From positions 85,401-149,400 of the forward strand of contig NZ_LMFA01000026.1 of the NCBI RefSeq assembly GCF_001426565.1: a stretch of 64,000 nucleotides of DNA, given 5' to 3'. Numbering within the stretch: position 1 is the stretch's first letter; each line of letters starts with the position of its first letter. Source of the stretch: Rhizobium sp. Root482 (GTDB taxonomy: Bacteria > Pseudomonadota > Alphaproteobacteria > Rhizobiales > Rhizobiaceae). The notes below the pieces were generated by a model, which was given only the letters and a program-made list of their open reading frames with translations, was not told the DNA's origin and searched no databases. Below are positions 54,227-63,774 of the stretch, in pieces. The position numbers were made by a program, and so were the translations under genes.

Positions 54227-55258
54227 ATGATCGCCAAAGACCCGACCGCCCCGAACCACCCGCCTGTCCGCTTCGGAAAGATCGGCGTGCTACTGGTCAA
54301 TCTCGGAACGCCCGACGGCACCGACAAAGTATCGATGCGGCGTTATCTCAAGCAGTTTCTGATGGATCGGCGCGTCATCGAATGGTCGCCGTTGTTCTGG
54401 TATCCGATCCTGTTCGGCATCGTCCTCAACACCAGGCCCGCCAAGGTCGGCAAGGCCTATGAGACGATCTGGAACAAGGAACTGAACGAGAGCTATCTGC
54501 GGACCTATACCCGAAACCAGGCAGATCTCATGGCAAGATCCTTCGACGATCTGCCGAATGTGCGGGTGGACTGGGCGATGCGCTACGGCCAGCCGTCGAT
54601 CCATTCGAAGCTGGACGAACTGCAGAAGGACGGCTGCGAGAAAATTCTCGTCTTCCCGCTCTATCCGCAATATGCGGCGGCAACGACGGCGACCGTCAAT
54701 GACGAGGCCTTCAAGGCGCTTTTGAAGATGCGCTGGCAGCCGGCGCTGCGCACCGTGGCGCCATATCACGATGATCCCGTCTATATCGATGCGCTGGCGA
54801 ATTCCATCACCAGCCATCTCGCGACGCTGGACTGGGAGCCAGAAGTGGTGCTTGCCTCGTTCCACGGCATTCCCAAATCCTATTTCGAGAAGGGCGATCC
54901 CTATTATTGCCACTGTCAGAAGACCGCCCGGCTGCTGCGCGAAAAACTCGGATGGACGAAGGAAAAATTGCAAGTCACCTTCCAGTCGCGCTTCGGGCCG
55001 GAGGAATGGCTGCAGCCCTATACCGACAAGACGGTCGAGAAACTCGGCCAGGAAGGCGTCAAGCGCATCGCTGTCATCAATCCCGGCTTCGTGTCCGACT
55101 GTCTGGAGACGCTGGAAGAGATCGGCGACCAGGCGGCCGAAAGCTTCCACCATGCCGGCGGCGAGAAATTCACCCATATCCCCTGCCTCAACGATGGCGA
55201 AGATGGAATGCGTGTGCTGGAAAACGTGGTGCGGCGGGAATTGATGGGCTGGGTATAA
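54227..55258 (+). CDS. hemH: Ferrochelatase
   Basis: A 343-residue enzyme that inserts Fe(II) into protoporphyrin IX, the last step of heme synthesis. Landmarks are VLLVNLGTPDGTDKVSMRRY, PLYPQYAAATTAT, and LASFHGIPKSYFEKGDPY with the His of the metal site; then FQSRFGPEEWLQPYTD and INPGFVSDCLETLEE. No signal peptide; membrane association would be peripheral. The ATG at 54227 (MIAKDPTAPNH) sits after CTCGATGAT and was chosen because the upstream frame is non-homologous. Confidence 0.95.
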   Translation: MIAKDPTAPNHPPVRFGKIGVLLVNLGTPDGTDKVSMRRYLKQFLMDRRVIEWSPLFWYPILFGIVLNTRPAKVGKAYETIWNKELNESYLRTYTRNQADLMARSFDDLPNVRVDWAMRYGQPSIHSKLDELQKDGCEKILVFPLYPQYAAATTATVNDEAFKALLKMRWQPALRTVAPYHDDPVYIDALANSITSHLATLDWEPEVVLASFHGIPKSYFEKGDPYYCHCQKTARLLREKLGWTKEKLQVTFQSRFGPEEWLQPYTDKTVEKLGQEGVKRIAVINPGFVSDCLETLEEIGDQAAESFHHAGGEKFTHIPCLNDGEDGMRVLENVVRRELMGWV

Positions 55259-55389
55259 GGCCTCTGTTCTGAAGGAAATCCCAGGCATTGTCGTCGAGCA
55301 AACACGGCAAGCTTGCAAATATTCCTATCAACTGCCACGTCTTGTCCTAGAGTGCGCCCATCAAAGACGCATCCAACAGGAGACGCCCC

Positions 55390-56397
55390 ATGCCCTTCGC
55401 CGGTCTCGATATCGTCGTCATCGCTTTCGTCGTGCTTGTCATCCTGGTGCTGTTTGCCGGCATCAAGACGGTGCCGCAGGGATATCGATATACGGTCGAG
55501 CGCTTCGGCCGCTACACCCGCACGCTGGAACCCGGCCTCAACATCATCATCCCCTTCATCGACCGCATCGGCGCGAAGATGAACGTCATGGAACAGGTGC
55601 TCGACGTGCCGACGCAGGAGGTGATCACCCGCGACAATGCCAGTTGCGCTGCCGATGCCGTCGCCTTCTACCAGATACTGAACGCCGCCGAAGCCGCGTA
55701 CCAGGTCTCCGACCTTCAGAGCGCCATCCTCAATCTGACCATGACCAATATCCGCTCGGTGATGGGCTCGATGGATCTCGACGAATTGCTGTCGAACCGC
55801 GAGATCATCAACGACAAGCTGCTGCGCGTCGTCGATGAGGCCGTCGGCCCCTGGGGGATCAAGGTCACCCGCGTCGAGATCAAGGATATCCAGCCGCCCA
55901 AGGATCTGGTCGATGCCATGGCGCGGCAGATGAAGGCCGAGCGCGAGAAGCGCGCCCAGGTGCTGGAGGCCGAAGGCTCGCGCAATGCGCAAATCCTGCG
56001 GGCCGAAGGCGCCAAGCAATCGGCGATCCTGCAGGCCGAAGGCCAGCGCGAGGCAGCCTTCCGCGATGCCGAGGCCCGCGAGCGCTTGGCCGAAGCCGAG
56101 GCAAAAGCGACACAGATGGTCTCCGAAGCCATCGCCGCCGGCGACGTGCAGGCGATCAACTATTTCGTCGCGCAGAAATACACAGAAGCCATGGCCGCGA
56201 TCGGCACCGCTCCGAATTCCAAGATCGTGCTGATGCCGATGGAGGCGTCGTCGCTGATCGGCTCGCTCGGCGGCATCGGCGCCATCGCCCGCGACGTCTT
56301 CGGTGACGGCGGCAATCCGCAGTCCCCGGCCCGGCAGGCGACGCCGCGCACCGCGCCTGTCCGCAATCCGTTCGATACGGCAAAACAGGAAGGCTGA
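55390..56397 (+). CDS. SPFH-domain membrane protein (QmcA-like)
   Basis: A 335-residue protein with an N-terminal membrane anchor ([17 protein letters not shown], about 10-26), an SPFH/Band 7 domain with [20 protein letters not shown] and [12 protein letters not shown], and a long coiled coil (about 180-265) before a flexible tail. It belongs to the QmcA/stomatin-like group, which forms large ring assemblies and works with FtsH or an NfeD partner on membrane quality control. ATG at 55390 follows AGGAG. The NfeD gene starts 3 bases after its stop. Confidence 0.92.
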   Translation: MPFAGLDIVVIAFVVLVILVLFAGIKTVPQGYRYTVERFGRYTRTLEPGLNIIIPFIDRIGAKMNVMEQVLDVPTQEVITRDNASCAADAVAFYQILNAAEAAYQVSDLQSAILNLTMTNIRSVMGSMDLDELLSNREIINDKLLRVVDEAVGPWGIKVTRVEIKDIQPPKDLVDAMARQMKAEREKRAQVLEAEGSRNAQILRAEGAKQSAILQAEGQREAAFRDAEARERLAEAEAKATQMVSEAIAAGDVQAINYFVAQKYTEAMAAIGTAPNSKIVLMPMEASSLIGSLGGIGAIARDVFGDGGNPQSPARQATPRTAPVRNPFDTAKQEG

Positions 56398-56400
56398 TCG

Positions 56401-56862
56401 ATGATCGAGCGCGTCGTTCTCGAGCTCGGCCCTTGGAGCTGGTGGGTCCTGGGCCTGGTGCTGCTGGCGGCCGAAGTCGTCGCTCCCGGCGTCTTTCTCG
56501 TCTGGATCGGCATTGCCGCCATCCTGACTGGCGCCGTTTCCCTCCTTTTGTGGGATGCCGGTTTCTGGGTCTGGCAGGCGCAGCTGGTGTTCTTTGCGCT
56601 TTTGTCTATCGCCGCGGTCCTCATGGGGCGCCGCCTGCTCGCCCGTTCGGCCGATGTGTCCGACGAGCCGCTGCTCAACCAGCGCGGCGCCCGCCTGATC
56701 GGCCGCACGGCTGTTCTCGAACAGCCGATCGTCGAGGGGCGCGGCCGCATCCGCCTGGACGACACCACCTGGACCGTCGACGGCCCCGACCTGCCCGCCG
56801 GAACCCGCGTCAGGGTCACCGGCAGCAATAGCGGAAGGCTGAGCGTCGAAAGCGCCCTCTGA
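56401..56862 (+). CDS. NfeD-family membrane protein
   Basis: A 153-residue NfeD short form with three membrane segments in the first 80 residues (from SWWVLGLVLLAAEVVAPGVF to AQLVFFALLSIAAVLMG) and a C-terminal OB-fold domain (GRTAVLEQPIVEGRGRIRLD). It is the standard partner of the SPFH protein, which it follows by 3 bases, and the OB fold is thought to contact the SPFH ring. The start is ATG at 56401. The four-half-site array before the next gene lies just after its stop. Confidence 0.92.
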   Translation: MIERVVLELGPWSWWVLGLVLLAAEVVAPGVFLVWIGIAAILTGAVSLLLWDAGFWVWQAQLVFFALLSIAAVLMGRRLLARSADVSDEPLLNQRGARLIGRTAVLEQPIVEGRGRIRLDDTTWTVDGPDLPAGTRVRVTGSNSGRLSVESAL

Positions 56863-56872
56863 TCGGCCAGTA

Positions 56873-56934
56873 AACCGTTTTGGAAAGAAACGGTTAACCA
56901 CATCCGTTTACAATTGCTCAACACTTGTAAACGG
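56873..56934. promoter_or_regulatory. Four CCGTTT half-sites before barrel gene
   Basis: Two perfect dyads lie side by side: AACCGTTT/AAACGGTT (56873-56880 with 56888-56895) and CCGTTTACAA/TTGTAAACGG (56904-56913 with 56925-56934). All four arms carry CCGTTT or its complement. They start 10 bases past the nfeD stop and end 18 bases before the barrel gene start. They could be operator sites, or hairpins that terminate the SPFH-NfeD transcript. Confidence 0.55.
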
Positions 56935-56952
56935 GTTGCGGGCATTCGGCAG

Positions 56953-58464
56953 ATGAGGCCATTCTTTCCACGCATAAAGAGGACCGGCAGCGCGCGTCCG
57001 GCAACAGGCGCAGCCTGGCTTGCGGCCGGCTGCCTCCTGCTTTCGTGTGGGCCGGTGTTTGCCCAGGCGTTTTCTCCCCTGCCCGGAGATGACGACACGA
57101 CATTGTCCGGCGATCCCGTGCGCACCGAGAGGACAGGTGCGACCACTGCGACCGCCGCCGGCACGAGCCCTGCAACGCCTGCGGACGGCAGGACCGCGAC
57201 GCCGGAAACCACCGGCTCGATCAGCACCGGCAGCGGCGAACCGCTGCTGAACGACCCGATTATCGATGAAGACCTTGCCCGCACCAATCTGCGCGAAAAT
57301 ACCGTCGATGGCCTGCGGTCGCAGCTCAGCCTCGACCGCAATGATGCACCCGGCGTCCGTTTCGGAAGCTTCGTCCTGAAGCCGACGCTCGGCCAGACCT
57401 TCAATCACGAGACGACGAAGACGGGCGAAACGAGAGAAAGCCGCTCCTATATGGAAACCGGGCTGAGGGGGGTCCTCACCTCCGACTGGTCGCGCCATCA
57501 GCTGATGGTGACCGGCGAAGGCACATGGCAGCGAAACCTCTCCGGCACCGGCGAAACCGAGCCGACCGCCGACATCAATGCAGCCCTCAGGCTCGACATC
57601 GGCCATGCGACGACCGCGACGCTGAGGGCCGGCTATCATTTCGAACGGGAGGATTCGACCGATCCGAACGCCGTCAGCAATGCAAGCGTCCAGTCCGGCA
57701 TCGACCAATATACGCTGGGCGCCGGCGTCGAACATGATTTCGGCATTCTGCGCGGCTCCGCCAGGGTCGATTTCGACCGCTATGTCTATGGCGATGCGGA
57801 ACTCGAAGGCGGCGGCACGCTTTCGCTTGAAGACCGGAATCGCAATGCCGGCGCCGTCACGGTTCGCCTTGGCTACGAGCTTTCGCCCGCCCTCATCCCC
57901 TTCATCGAGGCTTCCGCCGGCAAGTCGATCTACGACCTGCGGATGGATACGCTCGGCTTCGAGCGCTCCTATAAAAGCTACGGCGGCCGCGCCGGCATCG
58001 AGGCCGATCTTGGCGAGAAGCTGAGTGGCGAACTGGCGCTCGGCTATCAGACCTACCGCTTCGACGACGCCCGCCTCGAGGATCTGAGCGGCTTTACCAT
58101 CGACGGCCTGATCAACTGGTCGCCGCGGCGCGGCACCGACATCACCTACGGCATTTCCACCGGCCTCGAACCCTCGACCACCGCCGGCGAAAGCGGCGCC
58201 ATGATCTATACATTGAGCAGCCGGGCGACCCATGAACTGCGCACCGCCCTCGTGGCACGCCTGTCCAACAGCCTGACCTTCCGCAACTATCCGAGCGGCA
58301 GCTCATCTGACGAAAAAGTCTGGCTGACCGGCGCCGGACTGACCTGGGACATGAACCGCTATCTCGCGCTGACGGGCGATGTCAGCTACGAACACACGAC
58401 GCGCGACAGCGGCCCGGCCAGCAATACCGCGCGCGTCGGCGTGGGGCTGACGCTGCGGCGCTGA
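56953..58464 (+). CDS. Outer membrane beta-barrel protein (OMP_b-brl family)
   Basis: A 503-residue exported protein. After a signal-like segment (GAAWLAAGCLLLSCGPVFAQ) and a Thr/Ala/Gly-rich linker of about 70 residues comes a beta-rich region (about 110-503) with alternating polar/hydrophobic strands ending in a terminal strand ARVGVGLTLRR, as expected for an outer membrane barrel. It resembles rhizobial outer membrane beta-barrel proteins (OMP_b-brl_2 group) with no fixed role. I use ATG at 56953; a TTG at 56914 would extend across a repeat. The preceding half-site array suggests regulation. Confidence 0.8.
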   Translation: MRPFFPRIKRTGSARPATGAAWLAAGCLLLSCGPVFAQAFSPLPGDDDTTLSGDPVRTERTGATTATAAGTSPATPADGRTATPETTGSISTGSGEPLLNDPIIDEDLARTNLRENTVDGLRSQLSLDRNDAPGVRFGSFVLKPTLGQTFNHETTKTGETRESRSYMETGLRGVLTSDWSRHQLMVTGEGTWQRNLSGTGETEPTADINAALRLDIGHATTATLRAGYHFEREDSTDPNAVSNASVQSGIDQYTLGAGVEHDFGILRGSARVDFDRYVYGDAELEGGGTLSLEDRNRNAGAVTVRLGYELSPALIPFIEASAGKSIYDLRMDTLGFERSYKSYGGRAGIEADLGEKLSGELALGYQTYRFDDARLEDLSGFTIDGLINWSPRRGTDITYGISTGLEPSTTAGESGAMIYTLSSRATHELRTALVARLSNSLTFRNYPSGSSSDEKVWLTGAGLTWDMNRYLALTGDVSYEHTTRDSGPASNTARVGVGLTLRR

Positions 58465-58500
58465 CGGCCGGGCCTGATCGCATTTGCTCCGTGGTAGGGC

Positions 58501-59388
58501 CTATTTCAGCCCCTGCACCAGCGCCTTGAATTGCGCTTCGACATGCGGACGAATATCGTCCCGCTCAAGTGCAAAGGCGACGTTCGCGAGGATGAAGCCG
58601 TCCTTTGCGCCGCAGTCATAGGTTTCGCCGCGGAAGACATAGCCGGCAAAATCCTGGCTTTTCAGCAGCTTCAGCATGGCATCCGTCAGCTGAATCTCAT
58701 TGCCGGCGCCGCGCTCCTGGTCTTCCAGGATGGAGAAGATTTCCGGCTGCAGGATATAGCGTCCGTTGATGAAGAAATTCGACGGCGCCGTGCCCCTGGC
58801 AGGCTTCTCCACCATACTGGTAATGCGGAAGCCGTCGCCGACCGTCTCGCCGACGCCGACGATGCCGTATTTATGGGCCTGGTCCGGCGCGCATTCCTCC
58901 ACCGCGATGATATTGCCGCCGCTTTGGGCATACAGGTCGATCATGCCCCTCATGCAGCCCGGCTCGCCGCGCATGATCATGTCTGGCAGAAGCAGCGCGA
59001 AAGGTTCGTTGCCGACGATTTCGCGGGCACACCAGACCGCATGACCAAGTCCCAGCGGTTCCTGCTGGCGGGTAAAGCTGACCGTGCCGGCCTTGGGCAG
59101 CTGTTCGGCGAGAATGGTCATCTCGGCCTTCTTGCTGCGCTCACGCAAGGTCTGCTGGAGCTCGAAATGAATGTCGAAATAATCCTCGATTACATGCTTG
59201 TTGCGCCCGGTCACGAAGACGAAATGCTCGATGCCCGCTTCCAGCGCTTCATCGACCACATATTGGATGATCGGCTTGTCGACGACGGTCAGCATTTCCT
59301 TGGGAACGGATTTGGTGGCGGGCAGAAATCTGGTTCCAAGGCCGGCGACGGGGAATACGGCTTTGCGAACTTTACGCTTGTCAGTCAT
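58501..59388 (-). CDS. galU: UTP-glucose-1-phosphate uridylyltransferase
   Basis: A 295-residue enzyme that makes UDP-glucose for exopolysaccharide, glucans and lipopolysaccharide. The nucleotide-binding [20 protein letters not shown] and the later [27 protein letters not shown] and [14 protein letters not shown] mark GalU. I chose ATG at 59388 (MTDKRKV) since GGAG has proper spacing; the ATG at 59394 touches that site. Divergent from the transglycosylase gene across 301 bases. Confidence 0.95.
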   Translation of the reverse strand: MTDKRKVRKAVFPVAGLGTRFLPATKSVPKEMLTVVDKPIIQYVVDEALEAGIEHFVFVTGRNKHVIEDYFDIHFELQQTLRERSKKAEMTILAEQLPKAGTVSFTRQQEPLGLGHAVWCAREIVGNEPFALLLPDMIMRGEPGCMRGMIDLYAQSGGNIIAVEECAPDQAHKYGIVGVGETVGDGFRITSMVEKPARGTAPSNFFINGRYILQPEIFSILEDQERGAGNEIQLTDAMLKLLKSQDFAGYVFRGETYDCGAKDGFILANVAFALERDDIRPHVEAQFKALVQGLK

Positions 59389-59689
59389 TGACATCTCCAG
59401 GATCACGACACTGTGATTTACGATGCTACGGTTAGCTATCAATATGGACTAAATGAAGAATTGCTATTTTTTACGAAGGAAGACGACACCGCCCATTCAT
59501 GGTAAAGAATTTGTTGACTTCATTTTCGTAAGATTCCGGTTCTGGCGATCACCTTCGGGCCAATCGCCCTCGAACACGGAACCACATGCGTAGATTTATG
59601 CGTGAAGCTGGCTCTAAGACTGTAAATTTGCGTGCCGGCGGCCCATCGATGAGGCCCGCGGGAACGCCGACCAACGGAAACGACAGCTG
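59389..59689. other. Divergent control region of galU and mltB-type gene
   Basis: A 301-base gap. On the minus strand a weak promoter TTGATA-N16-TAAATC near 59415-59445 could serve galU; on the plus strand TTGACT (59514-59519) is a possible -35 for the transglycosylase. GGCGAT/ATCGCC (about 59547-59571) is a small dyad. No short gene was found. Confidence 0.4.
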
Positions 59690-60910
59690 ATGACAAAGAC
59701 CCGCAACATTCTCCTTTGCCGCGCCGCCGCCGCGTTCATGACCGCAGCCGCCCTGTTTTCGACCACGCCGGCCTTCGCTGATGCCGGCTTCCAGACCTGG
59801 ATCAACAGTTTCTATGCCACAGCGGCTAAGAGCGGGATCACCAAGGCGACCTATCGCAAGGCCTTTGACGGCGTCAAGACACCCGATCCGGACGTGCTGG
59901 AGAAAGCACGCTACCAGCCCGAATTCAAGCACAAGATCTGGGAATATATCGACAGCCGCGTAAACCCCTATACGCGCAAGGTCGGACAGGAGATGGCGGC
60001 CAAGCACGCCCGCACGCTGGCGGCGCTGGAGCGCCATTTCGGCGTCGACAAGACCGTGCTTCTGGCCATCTGGTCGATGGAATCCAACTATGGCGCCGTG
60101 CTCGAGAAGGACGAGCGCCTGCACTATGTGCCGCGCGCGCTTGCCACGCTCGCCTATGCCGATCCCAAGCGCGCGAAATTCGCCCGCACCCAGTTGATCG
60201 CCGCATTGAAGATCCTGCAGAGCGGTGATGTCAGCGCCCGTGAGCTCAACGGTTCCTGGGCGGGTGCCATGGGGCATACGCAGTTCATTCCCACGAGCTA
60301 TCTTCTCTATGCGGTCGATGCCGACGGCAACGGCCACCGCGATATCTGGAACTCGATACCCGACGCACTGGCGACCGCCGCCAACCTCCTGAAGAAGAAC
60401 GGCTGGCAGCCGGGCCAGACCTGGGGTTACGAGGTGGCGCCGCCGCGCAATGCCGGCCAATATGCCGGCCAGACCAAGACGCTTTCCCAATGGGCGGCGC
60501 TGGGCTTTTCCCGGCCGAACGGCAAGGGCTTCCGCAATGGCAGCCAGCGGGCGGAACTGAAGATGCCGGGCGGCAGCAATGGCCCTGGCTTCCTGATGAC
60601 CAAGAACTTCTTCGTCATCAAGCGCTACAATGCCTCCGATTCCTACGCGCTCGGCGTCGGCCTGCTTGCCGACGAGATCGCCGGCTATGGCGGCATGGAA
60701 CAGGCGTGGAACCGCCCGGACGGCTCGCTGGACATCAAGCAGAAATTCGAGCTGCAGTCGCGCCTCAAGGAACTCGGCTATTACGACGGCGAGGTCGACG
60801 GCAATTTCGGCTCCGGCTCCAAGGCTGCCATCCAGGCCTTCCAGAACCGCAACGGCCTGGCACCCGATGGGGAGCCGACCCAGCACCTGCTGAAGGTTTT
60901 GCGTAAATAG
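59690..60910 (+). CDS. Lytic murein transglycosylase (MltB type)
   Basis: A 406-residue exported enzyme that cuts glycan strands of peptidoglycan to form 1,6-anhydro ends. A signal peptide (AAAAFMTAAALFSTTPAFA, cleavage near residue 30) precedes an SLT_2/MltB domain with the catalytic Glu131 in WSMESNYGAVLE and GAMGHTQFIPTSYL, then a peptidoglycan-binding domain near 345-406 (FELQSRLKELGYYDGEVDGN). Length and order match rhizobial MltB proteins. ATG at 59690. The next gene begins 112 bases later. Confidence 0.93.
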   Translation: MTKTRNILLCRAAAAFMTAAALFSTTPAFADAGFQTWINSFYATAAKSGITKATYRKAFDGVKTPDPDVLEKARYQPEFKHKIWEYIDSRVNPYTRKVGQEMAAKHARTLAALERHFGVDKTVLLAIWSMESNYGAVLEKDERLHYVPRALATLAYADPKRAKFARTQLIAALKILQSGDVSARELNGSWAGAMGHTQFIPTSYLLYAVDADGNGHRDIWNSIPDALATAANLLKKNGWQPGQTWGYEVAPPRNAGQYAGQTKTLSQWAALGFSRPNGKGFRNGSQRAELKMPGGSNGPGFLMTKNFFVIKRYNASDSYALGVGLLADEIAGYGGMEQAWNRPDGSLDIKQKFELQSRLKELGYYDGEVDGNFGSGSKAAIQAFQNRNGLAPDGEPTQHLLKVLRK

Positions 60911-61022
60911 GGCGATCGACTGCCGCGCACTCAATAAGGGCGCAATCTAGCCGCAGAATTGTTATCGGCGCCGCCCCGATGGGCGGCGTTGCCTTTGGAA
61001 GAAACCGCTATAGATTTCGGCC

Positions 61023-62252
61023 ATGACAGTGCGGAACATTTTCATGAAGACAGGATCGGCGGGCAGACAAAAGCACCAATGGGCCCTGCGCCTGCTGATG
61101 ATCCTTGCCATCGGCATTTCAGCCTTTGCCGCCCAACCGGCCGAGGCGCAGGAACGCCGCACGCTGTTCAACCTCCTGTTCGGCAGGCGCGAGCCGCCGC
61201 CCGTTTATGACGATACCCCGATCTACGAACCGCGCCAGCGCAGACAGCCGCAACAGCGCGATAAACCGCGAAAGGCGCGGCAGAAGGCAAAGCCGGTGCC
61301 CGCCGAACCTGCCCCGGTCGTGGTCGAAAAGCTGGATACCGCCAAGAAGGTACTCGTTGTCGGCGATTTCGTCGGCGACAGCCTGGGTGACGGGCTGAAG
61401 ACCGCCTTCGAGACGACGCCGGGCATCGTCATCGAAACCAGGGCGAATGGTTCCTCGGGCCTCGTCCGCGACGATTATTTCGACTGGCCGGCCAATCTTC
61501 CGGGTTATGTCGCCGAGGTGAAACCCTCCCTGATCATCGTCAGCCTCGGAGCCAACGAGCGCCAGCCGATGTCGATCGGCGGGGAAATGGAGAAATTCCG
61601 CACCGATCGCTGGTTCACCGAATATACACGCCGCGTCGCGGCCTTTGCGACCCTTGCCCACGGCCAGCAATTGCCGCTGCTCTGGGTCGGCATGCCCCCC
61701 TTCCAGTCGTCCTCGATGACAGCCGACATGGTGACCCTCAACGGAATTTTCCGCGCCGAGGCGGAAAAGGCCGGCGGTACCTTCATCGATATCTGGGAGG
61801 GTTTTGTCGACGAGAGCGGAAAATTCGTCATGACCGGCTCGGACATCAATGGCCAGCAGGTCCGTCTGCGTGGTTCGGACGGCATCAACCTGACCAAGGC
61901 CGGCAAGCGCAAGCTTGCCTTCTACGTTGAAAAGGACATTCGAAAGCTGCTCGGCGCCACGGCCGCCGGCGGGGAGATGCCCGGCAAGGACGGATTGAAG
62001 GATCTGGTCACGGCACCGCCGATTGCCATCGAGGATATCGTCCAGACCCAGCCGATCAGCCTGATCGACCCCGATCTGGATGGCGGCGCAGCGCTCCTGG
62101 GTGGAGAGGCGACACTTGCCGGCAACGGCAAGAGCGCCCGCGACCGGCTGGTCGAAAAGGGCGAGATCGCCGCGGCCCCGGCCGGCCGGGTCGATGATTT
62201 CCGCCTGGCAAAACCGGAAACGGTGATCAGCAACCCGGTGATCCGCAACTGA
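61023..62252 (+). CDS. DUF459 SGNH-hydrolase-like protein
   Basis: A 409-residue exported protein of the DUF459 (SGNH) family. It has a signal-like segment (LRLLMILAIGISAFAAQPAE), a Lys/Arg/Pro-rich linker and the SGNH fold: block I VVGDFVGDSLGDGL (Ser nucleophile), block II near RANGSSGLV, block III SLGANERQ (Gly and Asn). Where block V normally has D-x-x-H, this reads GSDGINLTKAGK, with Asn instead of His. The C-terminal 100 residues are loosely ordered. Function unknown; family members may act on glycans or lipids of the envelope. Confidence 0.83.
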   Translation: MTVRNIFMKTGSAGRQKHQWALRLLMILAIGISAFAAQPAEAQERRTLFNLLFGRREPPPVYDDTPIYEPRQRRQPQQRDKPRKARQKAKPVPAEPAPVVVEKLDTAKKVLVVGDFVGDSLGDGLKTAFETTPGIVIETRANGSSGLVRDDYFDWPANLPGYVAEVKPSLIIVSLGANERQPMSIGGEMEKFRTDRWFTEYTRRVAAFATLAHGQQLPLLWVGMPPFQSSSMTADMVTLNGIFRAEAEKAGGTFIDIWEGFVDESGKFVMTGSDINGQQVRLRGSDGINLTKAGKRKLAFYVEKDIRKLLGATAAGGEMPGKDGLKDLVTAPPIAIEDIVQTQPISLIDPDLDGGAALLGGEATLAGNGKSARDRLVEKGEIAAAPAGRVDDFRLAKPETVISNPVIRN

Positions 62253-62291
62253 CCCACCCTTGAGCCGCCCGAGAACCGGCCGTCAGGCCTC

Positions 62292-63746
62292 CTAGCGCGG
62301 CAGGACCGTCGCGCCCATCAGTGCCTCGTCGATCGCGCGTGCGGCCTGGCGGCCCTCACGGATCGCCCAGACCACCAGCGACTGGCCGCGGCGCACGTCG
62401 CCGGCGGCCCATAGCTTGTCGAGCGAGGTCCGGTAATCCTTGTCGTCGGCAACGACATTGCTGGAGCCGCGCCGGTCGGTGTGGATCACCAGCTTGTCGC
62501 CGAGATCCTTGAGGACGCTGCCGGTGAACGGGCCGCTGAAGCCGATGGCGATGAAGGCGAGATCGGCCTTGATGACGAACTCCGTGCCGGCGATCGGCTT
62601 GCGGCGCTCATCGACCTGGCAGCACTTGACGCCGGTAAGCACCCCGTCCTCGCCGACGAATTCGAGCGTCGCCACCTGGAACTCGCGCACGGCGCCTTCT
62701 GCCTGGCTGGAGGAGGTACGCATCTTGGTTGCCCAGAACGGCCAGACGGCGAGCTTGTCTTCCTTTTCCGGCGGCTGCGGACGGATGTCGAGTTGGGTCA
62801 CCTTGACGGCACCCTGACGAAACGCCGTGCCGACGCAGTCGGATGCGGTATCGCCGCCGCCGACGACGACGATATGCTTGCCGCCCGCCAGGATCGGATC
62901 GGACGGCCAGCCGACACTGTCGATATTCTCGCGGCCGACACGACGGTTCTGCTGAACGAGATAGGGCATCGCATCATGAACGCCGGCAAAATCGACGCCG
63001 GGAATTCCGGCATCGCGCGGCGTTTCCGAGCCGCCGCAATAGAGCACCGCGTCATGGCTTTCGATCAGGCTATCGACGGTCTGATCGACGCCGACATTGA
63101 CGCCGCAGTGAAAGCTGACGCCCTCGCCACGCATCTGGTCGACGCGACGATCGATGAAGTTCTTCTCCATCTTGAAATCCGGAATGCCGTAGCGCAGCAG
63201 GCCGCCGGGCTTGCTCTCGCGCTCATAGACATGAACCTCGTGGCCGGCTCGGGCAAGCTGCTGGGCGGCCGCCATGCCGGCCGGTCCCGAGCCGATGATC
63301 GCGACCTTCTTGCCGGTCTTGATGACGGCCGGCTGTGGCACGATATAGCCCATTTCATAGGCCTTGTCGGCGATCGCCTGCTCGACCGTCTTGATCGCCA
63401 CGGGCGCGTCCTCGAGATTGAGCGTGCAGGCCTCCTCGCAGGGCGCCGGGCAGATGCGGCCGGTGAATTCGGGGAAATTATTGGTCGAGTGCAGATTGCG
63501 GATCGCCTCGTCCCAATTGCCCGTATAGACGAGATCGTTCCAGTCGGGGATCTGGTTGTGCACCGGACAGCCGGTCGGACCGTGGCAATAGGGAATGCCG
63601 CAATCCATGCAGCGCGCCGCCTGCTTCTGCACCTCCGGCTCCGACATCGGAATGGTGAATTCGCGGAAATGCCGAATGCGGTCGGAGGCCGGCTGATACT
63701 TGGCCAGCTGCCGGTCGATTTCCAGAAATCCAGTTACCTTGCCCAT
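62292..63746 (-). CDS. gltD: Glutamate synthase small subunit
   Basis: A 484-residue flavoprotein that feeds electrons from NADPH to GltB to make glutamate from glutamine and 2-oxoglutarate. The N-terminal cluster-binding Cys motifs are [22 protein letters not shown] and [12 protein letters not shown]; the FAD site is [14 protein letters not shown]; and [13 protein letters not shown] marks the NADPH site. ATG at 63746 ([11 protein letters not shown]) matches the family start and follows GGGGTGAAG. Normally gltB lies just upstream; here a small AbrB-type gene lies 28 bases before it, so gltB, if present, is beyond the window. Confidence 0.95.
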   Translation of the reverse strand: MGKVTGFLEIDRQLAKYQPASDRIRHFREFTIPMSEPEVQKQAARCMDCGIPYCHGPTGCPVHNQIPDWNDLVYTGNWDEAIRNLHSTNNFPEFTGRICPAPCEEACTLNLEDAPVAIKTVEQAIADKAYEMGYIVPQPAVIKTGKKVAIIGSGPAGMAAAQQLARAGHEVHVYERESKPGGLLRYGIPDFKMEKNFIDRRVDQMRGEGVSFHCGVNVGVDQTVDSLIESHDAVLYCGGSETPRDAGIPGVDFAGVHDAMPYLVQQNRRVGRENIDSVGWPSDPILAGGKHIVVVGGGDTASDCVGTAFRQGAVKVTQLDIRPQPPEKEDKLAVWPFWATKMRTSSSQAEGAVREFQVATLEFVGEDGVLTGVKCCQVDERRKPIAGTEFVIKADLAFIAIGFSGPFTGSVLKDLGDKLVIHTDRRGSSNVVADDKDYRTSLDKLWAAGDVRRGQSLVVWAIREGRQAARAIDEALMGATVLPR

Positions 63747-63774
63747 GTCTTCACCCCTGCTCCGCTGTCTCCAG

